DNA of 64,000 nt from Massilia soli (GCF_016809835.1 NZ_JAFBIL020000010.1:62001-126000); one strand, 5' to 3'; positions 46,409 through 56,085 are shown, counted from the stretch's first letter. The notes: generated from the sequence alone by a model not told the origin. Numbers and translations are program-made.

Positions 46409-46993
46409 TCAGCCGCGCAGAAGCCGGCGCGGCAAGTTGGCCCGGCTAGACGGGTTGGCAAGGAAGCCTGCCAGCACTTGCTCAAACAGGGCGCGGCTGT
46501 CCGCATAGCGCGGCTGGCGCATCGTGCGCGGAGCACGCAAGTGCGTCAGCACGAAGTAATCTGCCAGCAGGTCGCCCTGCGCTTCCATGTTGTAGTCGGC
46601 AAGCGTTTTGCCGGCCGCGAGCTCGTAGCGGTAACCCAGCCCGATGCGAATCGCACCGCGCAGGCGTACCGGATACCCGAGCTGGTGTTGCCACACATGG
46701 ACCATCTCGTGCATGAACCAATGACGCGCATGGTCGTCGCCGCGCGAGAAATCCGACAGGCAGCAGGAACGGTGGAAGTAGATGCTGCCATTGGGCGACA
46801 TTGCGCAGTTGCGCGGCTGTAGGCCGAAGGGCAGGTAGCGGCGGCCAAAAATGCGCACGCGCGCGTAGTCGATGGCGTCGCCGAACAGGGCCGAGGCCAT
46901 GCGCACCTCGCCGTCCGTCATGGGACGGTGAGGCCGCGCCGCAGGGCGTGCGGTCGGCGAAACCAGGATGTGCGGAGGCTCATGGGATGACAT
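46409..46993 (-). CDS. eCIS-core/DUF4157-like zinc-protease fold protein
   Basis: A 194-residue soluble protein. The motif HEMVHVWQHQ (about residues 94-103) and following GY-R-RG-YRYEL-AG resemble the DUF4157 'eCIS core' or Vgr-related domain; the HExxH would bind zinc. The N-terminus (about 1-25) is Pro/Arg/His-rich. SPNGSIYFHRSCC and MEAQGDLLADYFVL surround it. No contractile-injection, T6SS or toxin gene is in the window, so it is an orphan copy. It is convergent with the MacB permease, with 9 bp between stops. Confidence 0.65.
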   Translation of the reverse strand: MSSHEPPHILVSPTARPAARPHRPMTDGEVRMASALFGDAIDYARVRIFGRRYLPFGLQPRNCAMSPNGSIYFHRSCCLSDFSRGDDHARHWFMHEMVHVWQHQLGYPVRLRGAIRIGLGYRYELAAGKTLADYNMEAQGDLLADYFVLTHLRAPRTMRQPRYADSRALFEQVLAGFLANPSSRANLPRRLLRG

Positions 46994-47043
46994 GAGCCCA
47001 TTCTAGCGCGGCGCGCGGTGCGCACGCGCCGCGTTCATTTGCG

Positions 47044-47667
47044 TCAGCGCAGGGCGGCGGCCGCGCGCGCCAGTTCGGTAATCAAGGCCCAGTTTCCGGC
47101 CTTGATCGCGTCTTTCGGCGTCAGCCACGAACCACCCACGCAGGCGACGTTCTTGCATGCGAGGAACTGCGGCGCCGTGTCGATCGAGATGCCGCCGGTT
47201 GGGCAGAACGTCACGTCGGGCAACGGGCCGCCGATCGCGTTGAGCATGCCCACGCCGCCCGCCGGCACCGCCGGGAACAGCTTGAGCTGGCGGAAGCCCG
47301 CCTCACGCGCGGCCATCACTTCCGACGGCGTCATCACGCCCGGCAGCAGCGGCAGGCCGCTTTTGCGCGAGGCTTCGATCAGCGCCGGGGTCAGGCCCGG
47401 CGACACGCCGAACACCGCGCCCGCGTCGCGCGCGGCGGCGAATTCATCGCCCTGGGTCAGCGTGCCCACGCCGACGATCGCGCCCGGCACCTGGGCCATC
47501 GCGCGGATCGCGCCGAGGCCATGCTCGGTACGCAGCGTCACTTCCAGCACACGGATGCCGCCCGCGACCAGCGCCTGCGCCAGCGGCACGGCGTGCTCAG
47601 GATCGTCGATGGCGATTACCGGAATAACGCTCGCCGAGCGCATGATGTCGAGTAGGGTCATGGTCAT
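47044..47667 (-). CDS. eda: KDPG/KHG aldolase
   Basis: A 207-residue aldolase splitting 2-keto-3-deoxy-6-phosphogluconate to pyruvate and glyceraldehyde 3-phosphate, last step of the Entner-Doudoroff pathway. The catalytic Glu region [10 protein letters not shown], the Schiff-base Lys in [11 protein letters not shown] and the phosphate-binding FCPTGGIS are present. ATG 47667 overlaps the edd stop codon (ATGA), so it is translated in coupling with edd. Confidence 0.96.
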   Translation of the reverse strand: MTMTLLDIMRSASVIPVIAIDDPEHAVPLAQALVAGGIRVLEVTLRTEHGLGAIRAMAQVPGAIVGVGTLTQGDEFAAARDAGAVFGVSPGLTPALIEASRKSGLPLLPGVMTPSEVMAAREAGFRQLKLFPAVPAGGVGMLNAIGGPLPDVTFCPTGGISIDTAPQFLACKNVACVGGSWLTPKDAIKAGNWALITELARAAAALR

Positions 47668-49577
47668 TTTGCAGTCTTGATCAAAAAGTCTTCATCGGAG
47701 CCCGGCACCGTGTTGCCGATGTCGGCGCCTTCATGCACGTTGAGGGTACTTGGAATCGCCGTCGGCAACGGGAAAGTCGCCGCTCCCTGTTCTGCCGGGC
47801 TGGTGGTACTGCGGAACATCGCAAACAACTCGCGGCCCATGCCGACCTGGTTCGAACCGAGGTTGGCGGTGGCCTGGGTGCGCGCCGCCCAGACTTCGGC
47901 CGGCACCAGCGCTTCGAGCGTACCGGTGCCAGCGTCGACGCGGATGATATCGCCGTCGCGCACCAGGCCAAGCGGGCCGCCGGCGAGAATCTCGGGCGAC
48001 ACGTGGATCGCCGCCGGCACCTTGCCCGACGCGCCGGACATGCGGCCGTCAGTGACCAGCGCGACCTTGCGGCCGGCATCCTGCAGGTTGGCCAGCGCCG
48101 GGGTCAGCGCGTGCAGCTCGGGCATGCCGTTGGCGCGCGGACCCTGGAAGCGCAGCACCGCGACGAAATCGCGGTCCAGGCGGCCGGCTTTGTAGGCGTG
48201 CATGAAGTCTTCCTGCGAATCGAAGGTCAGCGCTGGCGCTTCCACCACGCGGTGTTCGATCTTTACCGCCGAGACCTTCATCACCGCGCGGCCGAGGTTC
48301 CCGTGCACGAGCACCATGCCGCCGTCCGGCGAGAACGGTGCGCTGGCTGGACGCAGCACGCTGTCGTCGCCGGTGGTTTCCGTAACCGGCTTCCAGACGA
48401 CCTGGTCGCCATCGAGGAACGGCTCGGCGCAGTGGGCGCGCAGGCCTTTGCCGAGGATGGTGTTGACGTCGTCATGCAGCAGGCCGGCGTCGAGCAGCTC
48501 GCGGATCACGAAACCAGGACCGCCGGCGGCCTGGAAGTGGTTCACGTCGGCGTCGCCGTTCGGGTAGATACGGGTCAGCATCGGGATGATGGCCGACAGT
48601 TCGTTGAAGTCGTCCCAGTCGACGATGATGCCGGCCGCGCGCGCGATTGCCACCAGGTGCAGCGTGTGGTTGGTTGACCCGCCGGTGGCCAGCAAGCCGA
48701 TGATGCCGTTGACCATGCATTTTTCGTCGACCACATGGCCTACCGGGATGTAGTTGCCCTGCTCGCTGATGGCGACCGCGCGCTGGGCGGCGGCTGCGGT
48801 CAGCGCGTCGCGCAAAGGCGTGCCCGGCGTGATGAAGGCCGCGCCAGGCAGGTGCAGGCCCATGATCTCCATCAGCATCTGGTTGCTGTTGGCGGTGCCG
48901 TAGAAGGTGCAGGTGCCGGCGCTGTGATACGAGGCCGCTTCGTTTTCCAGCAGCTCTTCGCGGGTGGCCTTGCCCTGCGCGTACAGCTGGCGGATGCGGG
49001 CCTTTTCCTTGTTGGAGATACCGGTCGTCATCGGCCCGGCCGGAACGAATACCGCAGGAAGGTGGCCGAAGTGCAGCGCGCCGATCAGCAGGCCCGGAAC
49101 GATCTTGTCGCAGACGCCGAGATACAGCGCCGAGTCGAACATGTTGTGCGACAGCGCGATGGCGGTCGCCATGGCAATGGCGTCGCGCGAGAACAGCGAC
49201 AGCTCCATGCCAGGCTGGCCCTGGGTCACGCCGTCGCACATCGCAGGCACGCCGCCGGCGTACTGGGCGACGGCATCGACCTTGCGCACGGCGTCCTTGA
49301 TAATCGCCGGGAAGGACTCGAACGGCTGGTGCGCCGACAGCATGTCGTTGTACGACGAGACGATGGCGACCGACGGCTTCTTGAATTCTTTGAGCTTGAG
49401 CTTGTCGTTGGCCGGGAAAGCGGCAAAGCCGTGGGCCAGGTTGGTGCAAGACAGCGCGCCGCGCTGCACGCCCTGCATGCGCGCCGCATCCAGGTGCGCG
49501 AGGTAGGCGGCACGTGAAGGTTTGCTGCGCTTGATAATCCGCTGGGTTACCGCGTCAACTACAGGATGCAAGGCCAT
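47664..49577 (-). CDS. edd: phosphogluconate dehydratase
   Basis: A 637-residue dehydratase of the IlvD/Edd family forming KDPG from 6-phosphogluconate. Iron-sulfur and active-site regions are visible: [11 protein letters not shown]-type segment ([13 protein letters not shown]), [33 protein letters not shown] and the C-terminal [22 protein letters not shown] 49577 has AAGGAAAG upstream and matches family starts; an in-frame extension of 20 codons is discarded. A HexR-like operator lies about 26-40 bp upstream, in the promoter. It forms an operon with eda. Confidence 0.96.
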   Translation of the reverse strand: MALHPVVDAVTQRIIKRSKPSRAAYLAHLDAARMQGVQRGALSCTNLAHGFAAFPANDKLKLKEFKKPSVAIVSSYNDMLSAHQPFESFPAIIKDAVRKVDAVAQYAGGVPAMCDGVTQGQPGMELSLFSRDAIAMATAIALSHNMFDSALYLGVCDKIVPGLLIGALHFGHLPAVFVPAGPMTTGISNKEKARIRQLYAQGKATREELLENEAASYHSAGTCTFYGTANSNQMLMEIMGLHLPGAAFITPGTPLRDALTAAAAQRAVAISEQGNYIPVGHVVDEKCMVNGIIGLLATGGSTNHTLHLVAIARAAGIIVDWDDFNELSAIIPMLTRIYPNGDADVNHFQAAGGPGFVIRELLDAGLLHDDVNTILGKGLRAHCAEPFLDGDQVVWKPVTETTGDDSVLRPASAPFSPDGGMVLVHGNLGRAVMKVSAVKIEHRVVEAPALTFDSQEDFMHAYKAGRLDRDFVAVLRFQGPRANGMPELHALTPALANLQDAGRKVALVTDGRMSGASGKVPAAIHVSPEILAGGPLGLVRDGDIIRVDAGTGTLEALVPAEVWAARTQATANLGSNQVGMGRELFAMFRSTTSPAEQGAATFPLPTAIPSTLNVHEGADIGNTVPGSDEDFLIKTAK

Positions 49578-49602
49578 GGTCTTTCCTTTTGAATTAGTTT
49601 TG

Positions 49603-49617
49603 TGAAATTTTACTACA
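49603..49617 (-). promoter_or_regulatory. HexR-like operator of edd-eda
   Basis: Leftward TGTAGTAAAATTTCA matches the HexR consensus TGTARTWWWAYTACA (recalled from gammaproteobacteria) at 14 of 15 positions. It is 26 bp before the edd ATG. hexR is encoded at 54.6 kb. Confidence 0.65.
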
Positions 49618-49675
49618 AAAAGACGGCGGATGCGCATTTTGGCGGTTTACCACTGCCCGCCTGCGGACTGCGTTC

Positions 49676-49766
49676 CGTAGGGCGGATAAGCGCTCGCGCG
49701 CATCCGCCGTCGCCGCGTTGACGCCGAACTGGGCGGGTGCGCGCTGCGCGCTTACGCCGCCCCACG
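49676..49766. repeat. REP-like palindrome, copy 4, degenerate
   Basis: Left arm cgtagggcggataagcg (49676 on) pairs imperfectly with gcgcttacgccgccccacg (ending about 49766), around a loop containing cgcgttgacgcc. A further half-element (ggcggatgcgcattttgg) lies at 49625-49642. It fills much of the edd/pgi divergent interval. Confidence 0.7.
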
Positions 49767-49786
49767 CCTACTCGCGCCCTACAATT

Positions 49787-49801
49787 TGTAGTGAATTTAC
49801 G
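49787..49801 (+). promoter_or_regulatory. possible weak HexR site upstream of pgi
   Basis: TGTAGTGAATTTACG matches the HexR consensus at 12 of 15 positions and is overlapped by a CTACAATTTGTAG near-palindrome (49779-49791). It lies about 75 bp before the pgi ATG. Confidence 0.4.
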
Positions 49802-49874
49802 TGCCCATCATGTATTATTCGATAATCTTACGCGCGATGCGCGGATCGTCCTTAACCCACGAATGTACCGAATT

Positions 49875-51518
49875 ATGCGCCAGCCTGCCCTCACCCAAAC
49901 CGCCAGCTTCAAGGCCCTCGAAACCCACGCAAGCGATGCCAAAGACTGGCAGCTGCGCGGGCTGTTCGCCGCCGATGAGCAGCGCTTTCCGAAACTGACC
50001 GTCGATGCCGCCGGCCTGTTCTTAGACTATTCAAAAAACCGTGTGGACGGGCGCACGCTTGAACTGCTGGCCGAGCTGGCGCGCGAGCGTGGACTCGAGG
50101 CCCGCCGCGACGCCATGTTCGCCGGCGAAAAGATCAATCTGACCGAGGGCCGCGCCGTGCTGCACACCGCGCTGCGGGCCCCGCGCAGCGCCGAGCTGAC
50201 CGTCGACGGCCAGGACGTGATCGCCGATGTGCACGCGGTACTGGACCGGGTGCGCGCGTTCTCCGATACCGTCCGCGCCGGCACCTGGCTGGGCTACACC
50301 GGCAAGCCGATCACCGATATCGTCAACATCGGCATCGGCGGCTCCGACCTTGGCCCGAAGATGATCTGCCTGGCGCTGCGCCAGTACGCGCATCCGCGCC
50401 TGTCCATGCATTTCGTCTCGAACGTCGACGGCCACGACATCGACGCCGCGCTGGCCAAGGTAAACCCGGAGACCACGCTGTTCATCATCGCGTCGAAAAC
50501 CTTCACCACCGCCGAAACCATGATGAACGCGCAGACCGCGCGGGCGTGGTTCCTGCAGCACGCGAAGGAATCGGAACTGTCGCGCCATTTCGTCGCCGTC
50601 TCGACCAACCTTGAGGCGATCAAGACCTTCGGCATCGACCCGGCCAACATGTTCCCGTTCTGGGACTGGGTCGGCGGGCGCTATTCGGTGTGGTCGGCGA
50701 TCGGCCTGCCGGTCGCGCTGGCAGTGGGCTTCGGCTACTTCAACGACCTGCTGGCGGGCGCGCATGCGATGGACGTGCACTTCAAGGAAACGCCGCTGGA
50801 CAAGAACATGCCGGTGCTGCTTGGCCTGATCGGCTTCTGGAACCGCCAGTTCCTCGGCTGCCCGTCGGTGTCGATCGCGCCGTACCACCAGGACCTGAAC
50901 CGCTTCCCGGCCTACCTGCAGCAGCTGGACATGGAAAGCAATGGCAAGCGCGTCACCCGCGACGGCCAGCCGCTCGACGTGCCGACCTGCCCGGTGATCT
51001 GGGGCGACTGCGGCACCAACGGCCAGCACGCCTATTTCCAGCTGCTCCACCAGGGCACCGACGTGATGCCGATCGATTTCATCGCCGCGCTGCGTCCAGC
51101 CCACGAATTCGAGAACCACCATGCCGCGCTGCTGGCCAACTGCTTCGCCCAGTCGGAAGCCTTCATGCGCGGCAAAACGCTCGACGAAGTGCGCGCCGAC
51201 CTGCAGCAGCAAGGCCTGGCGCCGGCCGAAGTCGAGCGCCTGGCGCCGCACAAGACCTTCCCTGGCAACCGTCCCAGCAACACCATCCTGATGGAATACC
51301 TGAACCCTTACACGCTGGGCGCCCTGATCGCCCTGTACGAGCACAAGACGTTCGTGCAAGGCGTGCTGTGGGACGTGAACAGCTTCGACCAGTGGGGCGT
51401 CGAACTTGGCAAGGTACTGGCCAAGAACATCGAGTCCGAGCTGACCGGCGAAGCCAAACCAGAACGGCACGACAGCTCGACCAACGGCCTGATCGCAATG
51501 GCCAAGGCTGCTACCTGA
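49875..51518 (+). CDS. pgi: glucose-6-phosphate isomerase
   Basis: A 547-residue enzyme, close to the 549 of E. coli Pgi, interconverting glucose 6-phosphate and fructose 6-phosphate. The signature [16 protein letters not shown], the substrate segment [12 protein letters not shown] and KTFTTAETM are present, with the catalytic His/Lys near the end (LGKVLA). ATG 49875 (MRQPALTQ) fits homologue length; earlier in-frame starts would add 46 odd residues. The SMP-30-like gene starts two bases after its stop codon, so they are co-transcribed. Confidence 0.96.
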   Translation: MRQPALTQTASFKALETHASDAKDWQLRGLFAADEQRFPKLTVDAAGLFLDYSKNRVDGRTLELLAELARERGLEARRDAMFAGEKINLTEGRAVLHTALRAPRSAELTVDGQDVIADVHAVLDRVRAFSDTVRAGTWLGYTGKPITDIVNIGIGGSDLGPKMICLALRQYAHPRLSMHFVSNVDGHDIDAALAKVNPETTLFIIASKTFTTAETMMNAQTARAWFLQHAKESELSRHFVAVSTNLEAIKTFGIDPANMFPFWDWVGGRYSVWSAIGLPVALAVGFGYFNDLLAGAHAMDVHFKETPLDKNMPVLLGLIGFWNRQFLGCPSVSIAPYHQDLNRFPAYLQQLDMESNGKRVTRDGQPLDVPTCPVIWGDCGTNGQHAYFQLLHQGTDVMPIDFIAALRPAHEFENHHAALLANCFAQSEAFMRGKTLDEVRADLQQQGLAPAEVERLAPHKTFPGNRPSNTILMEYLNPYTLGALIALYEHKTFVQGVLWDVNSFDQWGVELGKVLAKNIESELTGEAKPERHDSSTNGLIAMAKAAT

Positions 51519-51519
51519 C

Positions 51520-52419
51520 ATGGCGACCATCACCAGCGGCGACATCAAGGTCGCCTACGACGCTCCGATGCATACGGGCGAAAGCCCGCTGTGGCACCCG
51601 ACCGAATCGTGCCTGTACTGGGTCGACATCGGCGGCTTCACGATCCACCGCTTTAACACGCTGACCGGCGCGCACGATGAATGGCGCATGCCGACCGAGC
51701 CGTCGACGCTCGCGCTCAACGCCACCGGCGGCCTGGTGGTCGCGATGCGCGCCGGCTTCTACACGTTCAATCCGCAAGATGGCAGCATCGCCGAAATCGC
51801 GCCCGCCCCGTACGACATGACGACCACGCGCTTCAACGACGGCCGCGTCGACGCGGCCGGCAGGTTCTGGGTCGGCACGATCTACGAGCCGCGCGACCAG
51901 CAGGCTGCGCAGATGTTCTGCCTTGAGAAGGGCGAGATCAAACTCAAGTGGTCGGGCGGGATGACCGTGTCGAACGGCCTCGCCTTCTCGCTCGACGCCA
52001 CCGCGATGTACCACGCCGACACCACCACCCACCGTGTCGACCGCTACCAGTTCGACAGCGCGACCGGCGAGGTCTCGCACCCATCGCGCTTCCAGCAGTT
52101 CTCGACCGACAAAACACGCAACTACGGCGGCCGTCCCGACGGCGCCGCGGTCGACAGCGAGGGCGCTTACTGGGTCGCGATGATCGAAGGCGCGCGCCTG
52201 CTGCGTTTTTCGGCTGACGGCGAACTGCTCGACGAGGTCCATCTTCCAGTCAACTGCCCGACCATGATGGCCTTCGGCGGCGACGACATGCGTACCCTGT
52301 TTATTACCAGCCTGGGCAACCGTCCAGCAGATGAAATCGCGCAGTTCCCACTAACCGGCCGCCTGTTGTCGTTGCGCGTCGATGTCGCAGGCCGCGTAGA
52401 GAATGCCTATCAGCCATGA
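51520..52419 (+). CDS. SMP-30/gluconolactonase-family lactonase
   Basis: A 299-residue six-bladed beta-propeller of the SMP-30 family, cytoplasmic by lack of signal peptide. Metal ligands of the family are recognisable: Glu21 (HTGESPLWHP), Asn106 (RFNDG), Asn152 (VSNGLAFS) and Asp207 (RPDGAAVD). Family members hydrolyse sugar lactones. It sits directly behind pgi and one small gene before zwf, while no pgl-type 6-phosphogluconolactonase is seen, so it may hydrolyse the Zwf product or gluconolactone. The stop codon overlaps the next start (ATGA). Confidence 0.88.
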   Translation: MATITSGDIKVAYDAPMHTGESPLWHPTESCLYWVDIGGFTIHRFNTLTGAHDEWRMPTEPSTLALNATGGLVVAMRAGFYTFNPQDGSIAEIAPAPYDMTTTRFNDGRVDAAGRFWVGTIYEPRDQQAAQMFCLEKGEIKLKWSGGMTVSNGLAFSLDATAMYHADTTTHRVDRYQFDSATGEVSHPSRFQQFSTDKTRNYGGRPDGAAVDSEGAYWVAMIEGARLLRFSADGELLDEVHLPVNCPTMMAFGGDDMRTLFITSLGNRPADEIAQFPLTGRLLSLRVDVAGRVENAYQP

Positions 52420-52874
52420 CAAACCCACACCTCCCCTTCCGCATGCTGGCAGCCGCCGGCATCCTGTTCATCAGCGCGCACGCCAGCGCGGCGACTGAAA
52501 GCCACAAAGGCATCTGCGCCTTTATCCAGAAAGAAGACGCGCACCTTGCAGCACAAGTCGAAGGCCGTACCGGCGCACCGCCGGACAGGTTTGTCGGCAA
52601 GGGAGGCAAAGGATCGACCTACCGCTTTGAGGGGCGCGACGCGCAAATCGACTATCGCGTGACGGCGGACGGGCGTCCGTGGGTAGTGAGCTCGATCATG
52701 GAGCGCTCGCACCTCGCCTCGCGCGGCTGGTCGCAAGAGAGCGTGGCCCAGCAACTGAACCTGCCGCAGCCACTGCCGACGCGCCTTGAGCTGACCTGCG
52801 AAAACCGCACCCTGTACATCGCCAGCACCGGCGGGCGCATCGATTCGATGTCGCTTGCCGCCAAAGACGACTGA
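52416..52874 (+). CDS. exported protein, unknown function
   Basis: A 152-residue protein with a signal peptide of about 26 residues (ILFISAHASA|A). The mature part has two cysteines (GICAF, LTCEN) that could form a disulfide, and a mixed beta-rich sequence (STYRFEGRDAQIDYRV). I do not recognise the family. Its ATG overlaps the SMP-30-like stop by four bases, so it is translationally coupled in the pgi operon, which is odd for a secreted protein. Two hairpins follow it before zwf. Confidence 0.7.
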   Translation: MTNPHLPFRMLAAAGILFISAHASAATESHKGICAFIQKEDAHLAAQVEGRTGAPPDRFVGKGGKGSTYRFEGRDAQIDYRVTADGRPWVVSSIMERSHLASRGWSQESVAQQLNLPQPLPTRLELTCENRTLYIASTGGRIDSMSLAAKDD

Positions 52875-52879
52875 TCCAC

Positions 52880-52922
52880 AGCAGGACTGCCTGCTCTCAC
52901 GTTCGGGGTCGCGGCGACCCCG
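52880..52922 (+). terminator. two tandem hairpins after the pgi operon
   Basis: AGCAGG-actg-CCTGCT (52880-52895) and CGGGGTCG-cgg-CGACCCCG (52904-52922) are perfect stems of 6 and 8 bp. No T-run follows on the plus strand, so they may slow or protect rather than terminate. Confidence 0.4.
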
Positions 52923-52962
52923 GACAAAAATGTAGTAGATTTTCTTGCAAAGCAGATATCTA

Positions 52963-52977
52963 TGTAGTAAATTTACA
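52963..52977 (+). promoter_or_regulatory. HexR-like operator of zwf
   Basis: TGTAGTAAATTTACA matches TGTARTWWWAYTACA at 14 of 15 positions and is itself nearly palindromic. A partial second copy (TGTAGTAGATTTTCT) lies at 52931-52945. It is about 94 bp before the zwf ATG. Confidence 0.7.
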
Positions 52978-53070
52978 TACATACTGCGTCAACCTGCGTT
53001 TGCGTGCGCCCACGCAGGCTTGAACGCTGCATCATCTTCCCTCGGCAATCACTTTCTGCGATCAATTACT

Positions 53071-54537
53071 ATGGCTCTTTCCGATTTCGACCTCGTTCTC
53101 TTTGGTGGCAGTGGCGATCTGGCAATGCGCAAGCTGCTGCCGGCAATGTACTCCCGCGATGTCTGCAACGACCTGCCGGCCACCGCGCGCATCATCTGCG
53201 TCGGTCGCCACGAATGGTCGCAGGACGAGTTCATGGCGGCAGTGGAGAGCACGTCGAAGCCGCACCTGAAACAGGTCGATGAAACGGTGTGGGCCAAGTT
53301 CATCAAGCGCATTGTCTACGTGTCGCTGAACGCGACTGAATCGGCGACCTACGCGCCGCTGGTCGATGCGCTGCGCGCCGACCAGTCGCTGACCCGCGTC
53401 TACTACCTCGCGACCCCGCCGCACCTGTTCGCGCGCATCTGCGACAACCTCGCCGCCACCGGCCTGGCGACCCCGAATTCGCGCGTGGTGCTGGAGAAGC
53501 CGCTTGGCCGCGACCTCGCCAGCGCCAAGCAGATCAATCTCGACGTCGGCAAGGTGTTCGCCGAAAACCAGATCTACCGTATCGACCATTACCTCGGCAA
53601 GGAGACCGTGCAGAACCTGCTGGCCCTGCGCTTCGGGAATATCCTGTTCGAGCCGCTGTGGCGCCGCGAATGGATCTCCGACGTGCAGATCACCATCGCC
53701 GAGAAGATCGGCGTCGGCAACCGCATGGGCTATTACGACACGTCCGGCGCGCTGCGCGACATGCTGCAAAATCACCTGCTGCAGTTGCTGTGCATCGTCG
53801 CGATGGAGCCGCCGACCTCGATCGCGCCTGACGCCGTGCGCGACGCCAAGCTGCAGGTCCTGCGCTCGCTCAAGCGCTTCACCCCGACCACGCTGTCGCA
53901 GAACATCGTGCGCGGCCAGTACCGCGCCGGCCACGTCGAAGGCGTCGCCGTGCCGAGCTACCGCGACGAGCCGGAAGCGCCGGAGCAGTCGCGCACCGAG
54001 ACCTTCGTCGCGCTCAAGGCCGAAATCGATACCTGGCGCTGGGCCGGCGTGCCGTTCTACCTGCGTACCGGCAAGCGCATGGCCGACCGGCTGGCTGAAA
54101 TCGTGGTGCGCTTCAAGCCGATCCCGCATTCGATCTTCAACCAGCCGACCAACAGCTTCCAGCCCAACAGCCTGGTCATCCGCCTGCAGCCCGACGAAGG
54201 CCTGCGCATGAACCTGATGGCCAAGACGCCGGGCGACGGCATGCGCCTCAAGCAGGCCGAACTCGAACTCGATTTCAAGGAGCAGTTCAAGGCGCCGCGC
54301 ATGGAAGCGTACGAGCGCCTGCTGCTCGACGTCCTGCGCGGCCAGCTTACGCTGTTCATGCGCGGCGACGAACTGGAAGCGGCATGGGAATGGGTCGAGC
54401 CGATCCTGAACCACTGGGAGCAGGAAGACAGCATGCCGGTACCGTACACCGCCGGCACCTGGGGCCCTGCCGCCTCGTCGGCGCTGATCGGCCGCGATGG
54501 ACTCCAGTGGCGCGAAGAAGCGCTGCCTGAGGACTGA
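53071..54537 (+). CDS. zwf: glucose-6-phosphate 1-dehydrogenase
   Basis: A 488-residue NADP-dependent enzyme making 6-phosphogluconolactone. The nucleotide-binding loop FGGSGDLAMRKLLPA and the active-site signature RIDHYLGKE are clear. It feeds both the Entner-Doudoroff genes and the pentose-phosphate gene tal nearby. ATG 53071 matches homologues (MALSDFDLVLFGG); the frame is open further upstream across the HexR operator but that is not coding. hexR follows after 101 bp. Confidence 0.97.
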   Translation: MALSDFDLVLFGGSGDLAMRKLLPAMYSRDVCNDLPATARIICVGRHEWSQDEFMAAVESTSKPHLKQVDETVWAKFIKRIVYVSLNATESATYAPLVDALRADQSLTRVYYLATPPHLFARICDNLAATGLATPNSRVVLEKPLGRDLASAKQINLDVGKVFAENQIYRIDHYLGKETVQNLLALRFGNILFEPLWRREWISDVQITIAEKIGVGNRMGYYDTSGALRDMLQNHLLQLLCIVAMEPPTSIAPDAVRDAKLQVLRSLKRFTPTTLSQNIVRGQYRAGHVEGVAVPSYRDEPEAPEQSRTETFVALKAEIDTWRWAGVPFYLRTGKRMADRLAEIVVRFKPIPHSIFNQPTNSFQPNSLVIRLQPDEGLRMNLMAKTPGDGMRLKQAELELDFKEQFKAPRMEAYERLLLDVLRGQLTLFMRGDELEAAWEWVEPILNHWEQEDSMPVPYTAGTWGPAASSALIGRDGLQWREEALPED

Positions 54538-54638
54538 AGTGACAACGCAAGGAGCCTGGCCACGCATGGCCAGGCCGTTCCGCAGGCGCAGCGCTCCGCG
54601 CTACGAGACCCTGCTCCACCGCTGCCAGAAGATTAATC

Positions 54639-55493
54639 ATGCTGCTCGATTCCATCCGCACCCAGCTTGACTCACTGTCGCGCTCCGAGCGCAAAGTGGC
54701 GCTGGCCGTCCTCGACAACCCGGGCGGCACCGTCAGCCAGAACATCACCGCGCTGGCCAGGGCGGCGCAGGTGTCCGAGCCGACCGTGGTGCGTTTTTGC
54801 CGCACCCTGGGCTACGACGGCTGGCACGAGTTCAAGCTGAAGCTGGCGCAGGGCCTCGCGCTGGCACTGCCGGGCGCGAACGAGCAGCCGGCCCAGGACG
54901 ACCTGGCCGCGGACCTGGTCAACAAGATCTGCAGCCGCTCGATCAACACCCTGCTCGACCTGCGCAACAACCTCAATCCCGAAGCGATCCAGCGCGCGCT
55001 CGATATCCTCTCGCGCGCCAAAAAAATCGAGTTCTATGGCCAGGGCACGTCGGGCATCGTGGCCACCGACGCCCAGCACAAGTTCTTCCGTTCGGGCGTG
55101 CCGACGGTGGCGTATGCCGACCCGGCGATCCACAGCATCGCGGCCTCGCTGCTGCATGCGGGCGACGCGGTGGTGGCGATCTCGCAGCGCGGCAACAACT
55201 CGGCGCTGGTACGCTCGGCCAAGCTGGCGCGCCGCGGCGGCGCCGACGTGATCGTGCTGGCGCCGTCGGGCACCCCGCTGGCCGACATGGCCACGGTGCT
55301 GATCCCGATCGACCTGGTTTTCAACATCGATCCGTACACGCCGATCTCGGCGCGGCTGGCTTACCTTGTCGTGATCGACGTGCTGGCAGTCGGCCTGGCG
55401 CTGCAGCGCGGCCCCGAGTTCCGCCGCAAGATGCAGAACGCCCAGAAGGCGCTGCAGGAGTTCGACATGCAGTTCGACTCGTTCATCGGCTAA
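54639..55493 (+). CDS. hexR: HexR, RpiR-family regulator of sugar-phosphate metabolism
   Basis: A 284-residue regulator. The N-terminal RpiR helix-turn-helix domain (about 1-75) includes SQNITALARAAQVSEPTVVRFCRTLGY, followed by a linker and a C-terminal SIS sugar-phosphate-binding domain (about 125-260; IEFYGQGTSGIVATDAQHKF and AISQRGNNSALV). HexR relatives respond to KDPG and repress zwf, edd, eda and related genes. Its position right behind zwf and the HexR-like sites upstream of edd and zwf support the name. Confidence 0.93.
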   Translation: MLLDSIRTQLDSLSRSERKVALAVLDNPGGTVSQNITALARAAQVSEPTVVRFCRTLGYDGWHEFKLKLAQGLALALPGANEQPAQDDLAADLVNKICSRSINTLLDLRNNLNPEAIQRALDILSRAKKIEFYGQGTSGIVATDAQHKFFRSGVPTVAYADPAIHSIAASLLHAGDAVVAISQRGNNSALVRSAKLARRGGADVIVLAPSGTPLADMATVLIPIDLVFNIDPYTPISARLAYLVVIDVLAVGLALQRGPEFRRKMQNAQKALQEFDMQFDSFIG

Positions 55494-55526
55494 AATCGAC
55501 GTTTCCGACTGCCGAAGCTACCCGCC

Positions 55527-56027
55527 ATGTACATCACACCAGAAGCCAGCAACCGCCCTGACTACGCCATGCTCACGCGCCAGGTCGCCAGTATCCTCGA
55601 AGGCGAACGTGACCTGACCGCCAACGCGGCGCAGTTTTCCGCCTTTGTGTACGACACCATCGCGGAATTGAACTGGGCCGGCTTTTACCTGACCGTGCCG
55701 TCGAAAAAAGGCGAAGGCCAGGACCTGCTGGTCGGTCCGTTCCAGGGCAAGGTCGCTTGCGCGCGCATTCCGTTCGGCCGCGGCGTCTGCGGCGCCAGCG
55801 CCCAGGAGCGCCGCACGATCCTGGTGCCGGACGTGCACGCATTCCCGGGCCATATCGCCTGCGACTCGGCATCCAACGCCGAAATCGTGATCCCGCTGAT
55901 CAAGGACGACAAGCTGATTGGCGTGTTCGATATCGACAGCCCTGCCCTGAACCGCTTTTCGGAAGAAGACCGCGCCGGGCTCGAAGCGATGGTCGCGGCC
56001 TTCCTCGCCGCAACCGATTGCGTCTAA
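55527..56027 (+). CDS. GAF-domain free methionine-(R)-sulfoxide reductase
   Basis: A 166-residue GAF-domain protein. All three cysteines of the fRMsr family are present with family spacing: Cys78 (VACARI), Cys88 (GRGVCGAS) and Cys112 (HIACDSAS), 10 and 24 residues apart. The enzyme reduces free methionine-R-sulfoxide using thioredoxin. It is placed between hexR and tal, 33 bp after hexR, so it may share the zwf-hexR transcript, linking NADPH production to oxidant repair. Confidence 0.92.
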   Translation: MYITPEASNRPDYAMLTRQVASILEGERDLTANAAQFSAFVYDTIAELNWAGFYLTVPSKKGEGQDLLVGPFQGKVACARIPFGRGVCGASAQERRTILVPDVHAFPGHIACDSASNAEIVIPLIKDDKLIGVFDIDSPALNRFSEEDRAGLEAMVAAFLAATDCV

Positions 56028-56085
56028 GCCGCCGATCGAGGGTGGTTGTACAATAGAGGATGATTTTCTTCACAATTGGCCAGCC

